Part shown: positions 59,856 to 64,000 of the stretch, one piece after another | Layout: every line of letters starts with the position of its first letter | How positions within the stretch are numbered: position 1 is the stretch's first letter | Source of the DNA: Metallyticus violacea | Lineage: Eukaryota; Arthropoda; Insecta; Mantodea; Metallyticidae | Direction: 5' to 3' | Assembly: GCA_030762175.1 (NCBI GenBank) | Contig: CM060831.1 | Coordinates: 140,648,501 to 140,712,500 of the forward strand | Length of the DNA: 64,000 nucleotides | Notes under the pieces: model-generated | What the model saw: only the letters and a program-made list of their open reading frames with translations | The model's database searches: none | What the model was told of the DNA's origin: nothing | Program-made: the position numbers and the translations under genes

Positions 59856-60136
59856 CCGGTCCTGGTGGTGTAGTGGTTACCATACTTGCCTCCTACACCC
59901 AAGAACGCGGGTTCGACCGGCCAGGACCGATGGATTTTTTCGGGCGTAAAAATCCTAAGTATGGTTTCCTTCGGAAGGGAAGTAAAGCCATGGGTCCCGT
60001 GTCGTACATTTACGGCACGAAAAAGAACCTCAAGCCTGAAAGAGAGGCCTCTGAGCAAAATTTGTCGGCCGTTTCACGCCCTTATTTGAATGGGACGCTG
60101 ATGACATGAGATGTTAAAGAGCGTCCATAAATAAAT

Positions 60137-60177
<41 letters not shown>
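59856..60177 (+). mobile_element. SINE A, copy 6 (youngest, with poly(A) tail)
   Basis: Complete head (ggtcctggtggtgtagtggt), B box cgggttcgaccggcc, body with ttccttcggaagggaagtaa, 3' part gatgttaaagagcgtccata, and a 37-nt poly(A) tail at 60141-60177. A few base losses occur (the B box lacks the usual tc). The long pure tail suggests recent insertion. Target-site duplication is not clear. Confidence 0.95.
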
Positions 60178-60181
<4 letters not shown>

Positions 60182-60640
60182 CAGACTGTATTTTACTTCT
60201 TTCATTTTCATATGTTGTGTTCATGTTGGCCTACTAAACATATTCAGGCTATAATTGTCTGTTATTCACTTGCTTTATTTATATATTTTGTCTTTGTGTT
60301 TGTCTATCTCCAAGTGCCTAGTCGTATTTAAACGTTCTTGTCTTCCTGTCTGTTATTGATTTTCATTAATATATAGAGAATGCCAAAAAATGTAGACACA
60401 CTTCAAGCTAAGAAAAATCTGTGTTAACAAGAATAGAAAATATACAATATCGTGTGATTTGTACCATTTCCTCTCATCTCTATTAGGGCATAAAAGGTCA
60501 TTTCGGGCCTCTAAAAGACCCGGAGTATATATTCTACAACCACATGTACATCGACGACTAATCCGCATCAAATTTGGTGCCCAACGTGGGGCCACATCGT
60601 CGTTGTATCCTATTAAAACACTTCAGTGTTTAAAAGAAAA
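60178..60640 (+). other. Possible LTR-retroelement junction (primer-binding-site-like)
   Basis: Positions 60575-60592 read tggtgcccaacgtggggc, which differs at one position from the complement of the 3' end of tRNA-Lys(CTT), a standard primer-binding site. The sequence just before ends in ...gcatca, as an LTR 3' end (CA) would, with 4 nt between. No gag or pol frame follows and no second LTR was seen. Confidence 0.35.
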
Positions 60641-62114
60641 CTATGATATAAGTACGGATATAAACCGATTGTATATTAATGGCCTCTAAATAATAATTCA
60701 GTAGGTAAAGCAATTTCTGAGTGCCCAAGGTTACATTACAAAGTTTTTTTTAAAAAATAATACTTTTTGGACTTTTTGTTACTAAGATATTTGTTTTATA
60801 TTAAAAAACCTTCTTTAACGCACATAAGTAGATTGACTCTTGAGTGCTTCCTTTTGTCTTCACATTAATTTTTATTATTTTCTTGCGGGCGTTATCTTCT
60901 TTGTTAGCTTTTCGCAATGCTAGGTAATAGAGGTTTGTTTTCAATTTTATTAAAATGTTAGTTGCACATTGAGTTATCAAATAAAGAATGGATGGTAGTT
61001 CCTATTTTGGAAGTCTGGAGGATTTCTTCTGCATATATACTTTGTCTATAATATTTTGTACTAAGAAATTAAACTTCAGCCTTATTTGAGATTGATTTAA
61101 ACATTCCAATCACCAACTCGAAGGTATGGGGTTTTATAGGTTATAAAAGAAAAACTTGTTAGCTCACTGGTGCTACGCCAGGCTCGCAGACATTCGGTCA
61201 GTGAGCTTTCAGGAAAGTGTCAACTATTTTCGTGCCATAGGCCGCAATTTTACTGCAGCGTGGGAGATAAACTTTTTACTATTTTTATATATGAACATTT
61301 ATTGCAAATCATGAACTATTTATTACAACAATTTATTGTCTTTCCTCTAGGCGCGACATCTCTTACTGAACTTGGTTCCTTCATTCGACCTCATCGATAC
61401 AGAACAGTAAAGCAGGTAGGAATTTGATCAGCACACCAACACCCCGCCGGTCGCCATCACTTGGCCCTCTAGATTAAAGAACGCCACCTATCTATCAGCA
61501 AGCTCCCCAATTGTCCTCACGAGGCTTGGTGGACCCCAATCCATTCTCCCTAACTTAGAAAAGTTCTAAGCAGGTATATGGGATCGAACTCTGACGTCGG
61601 GGTTGTCTATCTCTACGTCCGTGCTTCAGGTTTACCCCTCATCTCATCCCTTCCTCCCGGGGTTTCCTCCTCTCTTGAAGTGTAGGCACAACGGCCAGCC
61701 GTTGAACAAGGCTAAAGTATCGAAATATCTTCCGTTCTTAACAATCCATGCAATCCAAGAATGGAAGCTGAAAGAACTGAAAGCATTTCTGTAGCCCAGG
61801 ATATCAATTAAGTTTTTGTACATAAAAATAGTTAATACACAATATAAGTAAATAAAATATTTTTGTGCCACACTTTGCTGGCACTTTTCAGATAGTTTAA
61901 ATGTAAAAATGTATAGTTTAGTTGCAAAAAGTTAAAATGAAAAAACACAAACTTCTTTAAACTTAGAGCAATTTTACATAAATAGATGAATTAATTATTA
62001 TAGCAATTTTGGTTAGTTTGTTTGCATTTGTTCAGCTTGTAAATACGTCATAGTCCATAAGTCGTAAGAGTTACTAATGTAACCTACGTAAATCAGATCA
62101 CATCACTGCAGCTT
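60641..62114. other. No supported gene
   Basis: Mostly AT-rich. A GC-richer block at 61430-61700 (for example accccgccggtcgccatcac) stands out. A possible exon-like segment at about 61352-61411, between a tctttcctctag acceptor and a cag|gtagga donor, cannot be tied to a protein. Confidence 0.4.
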
Positions 62115-62431
62115 TTGAGTTATGCTGACATCGACTGGATGCTAGAAAGAAGTTGCAGCTCTCATTCTTCTAGTCGCATTATGTACCTCAACTCCGCTGT
62201 ATCTTTCGACCGTTTTCACTGCTTATATTTTCATCATAATCTAAACACCCGATCGAAAAACAATTCCATTCTCTCTGCAACCTTACACCCAACCTCTTAC
62301 ATTACTTCACGGTTGTCCCTACTTGTCTCTGGAACTCTCTGTCGTCTCACATCAAGGATGCCGGTCACAACGAATATTTAGAAAATTACTCGAAGATTAT
62401 TTATTTGGAGAATGCAGAATTTAACAAGTAA
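62115..62431 (+). pseudogene. LINE 3' coding end, second family
   Basis: One frame gives HHNLNTRSKNNSILSATLHP; after a frameshift near 62290 another gives CLWNSLSSHIKDAGHNEYLE, ending at TAA (62429-62431). This is the L-W-N-S-L-P-x-x-I-K signature at the C-terminus of Jockey/CR1-like reverse transcriptase proteins (LS instead of LP here). It is unrelated to the LINE tail at 58230-58615, which has a Cys/His knuckle. Confidence 0.72.
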
Positions 62432-62541
62432 TATATTGAAATTGTTAATGTCATTAATTGTCTTGTATACATTGTAACCGCAATTGTCGTTAGTAAAGTG
62501 GAAGAAAGGACTTAACAGTTTTAACTTCGCCAGGTAAAATA

Positions 62542-62562
62542 CATGTCTTCTTCTTCTTCTTG

Positions 62563-62600
<38 letters not shown>

Positions 62601-62625
62601 TATTGTTGTTGTTGTTGTAATATAG
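62542..62625. repeat. (CTT)-(ATT)-(GTT) compound microsatellite
   Basis: Consecutive CTT, GTT, ATT and GTT unit blocks. Confidence 0.93.
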
Positions 62626-62741
62626 CTCTTCCGGTAAGAATCGCATCTTGAGACTGTGGTTTGCCGATATTCCGCCCATCCTTTGACGAGCTTCTTGGGC
62701 TGTGTATTTACAATGAACTCTGGCCGTGGAAGCCTTCGCAA

Positions 62742-62742
<1 letters not shown>

Positions 62743-62806
<64 letters not shown>
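62743..62806. repeat. (ATT)n microsatellite
   Basis: About 21 ATT units, ending 20 bp before the foldback below. Confidence 0.95.
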
Positions 62807-62808
<2 letters not shown>

Positions 62809-62824
62809 ATTTTCATTCTCACTT

Positions 62825-63555
62825 AAGGTAATCAAGGAGTGTAAATCTAGCAAATAATGCACAGTATATTTTGTACTATATCTCAGAAACTTATAAAGCT
62901 ATCAATATGAAAATTTTATGAGATGTTAAGAATACTTAACTAAAGATGCTCTGTAAATTTTCATTTTCAGATGCACGTAAACAGTTTTTTTAAACAAAAA
63001 CAAATCTTATTTCCCGATAAGTTAAATTTTTGACATAAATGTGCATTTTTCTCAGGGTTGGCTGGACCATCTTGTTTAAAACTTGCACACACATAATGTA
63101 TGAAAATGCGGAGTGTGGTAACTAGAAGCATGTAAATGTCACTGTTAGTTGATAAAAATTAACACAAATAAGACATTAAACACATTTCTATTTTTTCTTC
63201 AAAATTTGTAAATTAATTTATTTTCAAGCATATATTATTCTAGTTTGCAAGATAGCATGCCCTCTACAGTTTAAGTAAAAAAAAAGTAATTCTAATTACG
63301 CCAATAGTTTATAAGAAAAATGCATGATTATGTCACAGTATTTTCAGTTTATTAAAATATTTTATTTTTGTTTAAAAACTTTTAAAAATATATTTATGTG
63401 CATTAGAATATTAAAATGTACAGAGTGTCTTTAGTTAAATATTCTTAATATCTCTCAAAAATCTCATATTGATAGTTTTAAAACTTTCTAAGATACAGTG
63501 TAAAATATATACTGTTGCACTATTAGCTAGATGTACACTTTCTGGTTACCGTAAT
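62825..63555. mobile_element. Foldback element with long inverted arms
   Basis: The left arm (about 62825-63065) and the right arm (about 63300-63555) are reverse complements over some 240 bp. Shared blocks include ggtaa.ca.g.agtgta.atct, agctatcaatatga, ttaagaata.ttaactaaaga and gacataa..gcattttt. The spacer is about 235 bp. No coding sequence inside. Class unknown; a foldback or long-TIR MITE fits. Confidence 0.75.
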
Positions 63556-64000
63556 CGAATTTAGAACTGCCTACTAAATTACATAAGAGGGTTAAAAATG
63601 TTAGATGGAATAACCCTGTTACACTTAAAATGCTTTGTTCTTGAATATTTTATTTTAATGTGACATATTTTAATAAAACTAAAATGAGATATTTCATTAT
63701 TTATTTCTTTTCATGATTTGCCAATATGAATAACTATTTAAAAACATTAATTTAAACAAAAAGAAAGCACAACAGTTTAAATATTGAAGGAGACGTTTAA
63801 AATCAATGTTGAATGTATTTTTGCTTTTATCCTTTCATTCCTAGCCACTCCTTGAAAGTTCAAAAACCATTCATATATAATCTAAGTGTCAATTTTTATA
63901 ATGTCTTTGTTTTCCATCTCTGCTATAAAATTTGTTGGAATTGCGGTATTGAATTTTGTTGCTACTTTGTTCTTGATTCAGAGACTTTTATAAATTTACT
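63556..64000. other. No supported gene
   Basis: AT-rich sequence to the end of the window; nothing recognised. Confidence 0.5.

Noticed and set aside
59858..59930. tRNA gene with gtagtggtta A box
   Set aside because: Continuous with the SINE A body and poly(A) tail; a retroposon, not a functional tRNA.
61170..61427. Exon-like segment with acceptor and donor near 61351 and 61412
   Set aside because: Splice-like sites are plausible, but the ~20-residue peptide matches nothing I know. The phrase gaacttggttccttcatt also occurs near 16088, which points to a repeat.

Overview
This is eukaryotic, AT-rich, repeat-dense genomic DNA, most probably from an insect. The insect call rests on many mariner/Tc1, hAT and LINE remnants, two tRNA-derived SINE families, abundant (AAT)n microsatellites, and one spliced host exon that matches the C-terminus of membralin (TMEM259). 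A large-genome hemimetabolous insect such as a cockroach or termite would fit, but that is inference. There are no bacterial operons, rRNA genes, functional tRNA genes or CRISPR arrays.

Host gene content is minimal. The only coding segment I can support as part of a functional gene is the terminal exon at 4210-4764 (+), after a clear splice acceptor. Positions 1-4209 would be its last intron and the sequence after 4764 its 3' UTR; no earlier exon was recognised. Everything else is mobile-element debris, simple repeats, or unassigned intergenic sequence.

Layout: 1.4-2.9 kb, dispersed repeat D (second copy inverted at 37.2-38.3 kb). 3.6-4.0 kb, repeat C with a tRNA-like core (also at 12.4 and 45.6 kb). 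8.4-9.9 kb, two mariner relics. 10.2-10.9 kb, a foldback. 11.9-20.1 kb, SINE B copies, a hAT relic with a readable dimerisation domain, and an identical 491-bp tandem duplication. 21-27.5 kb, SINE A copies and a mariner fragment. 23.6 and 30.3 kb, an inverted pair of repeat F with a partly conserved reading frame. 31.5-33.0 kb, a TIR-bounded element with two THAP-like gene fragments; a third copy lies at 40.1-40.8 kb. 34.3-35.0 kb, a giant trinucleotide array. 35.1-35.8 kb, a Tc1 relic. 41-46.6 kb, more SINEs, a near-perfect palindrome and a mariner relic. 49-51.7 kb, a Tc/mariner relic and a complete but dead mariner with both TIRs. 52.9-53.6 kb, second hAT copy. 55.4-58.6 kb, a diverged tandem duplication, a mariner deletion derivative, a long-TIR transposon and a LINE tail. 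59.9-60.6 kb, a young SINE A with a 37-nt poly(A) tail and a retroelement primer-binding-site-like sequence. 62.1-63.6 kb, a second LINE tail and a 730-bp foldback.

The most interesting signal is the THAP-containing repeat: three copies share a promoter-like leader and a partly protein-conserved reading frame, and one pair lies between inverted terminal repeats. The repeat F frame, the 62.8-63.6 kb foldback and the microsatellite-bounded repeat D come next. All family assignments come from reading motifs by eye; no database search was run.
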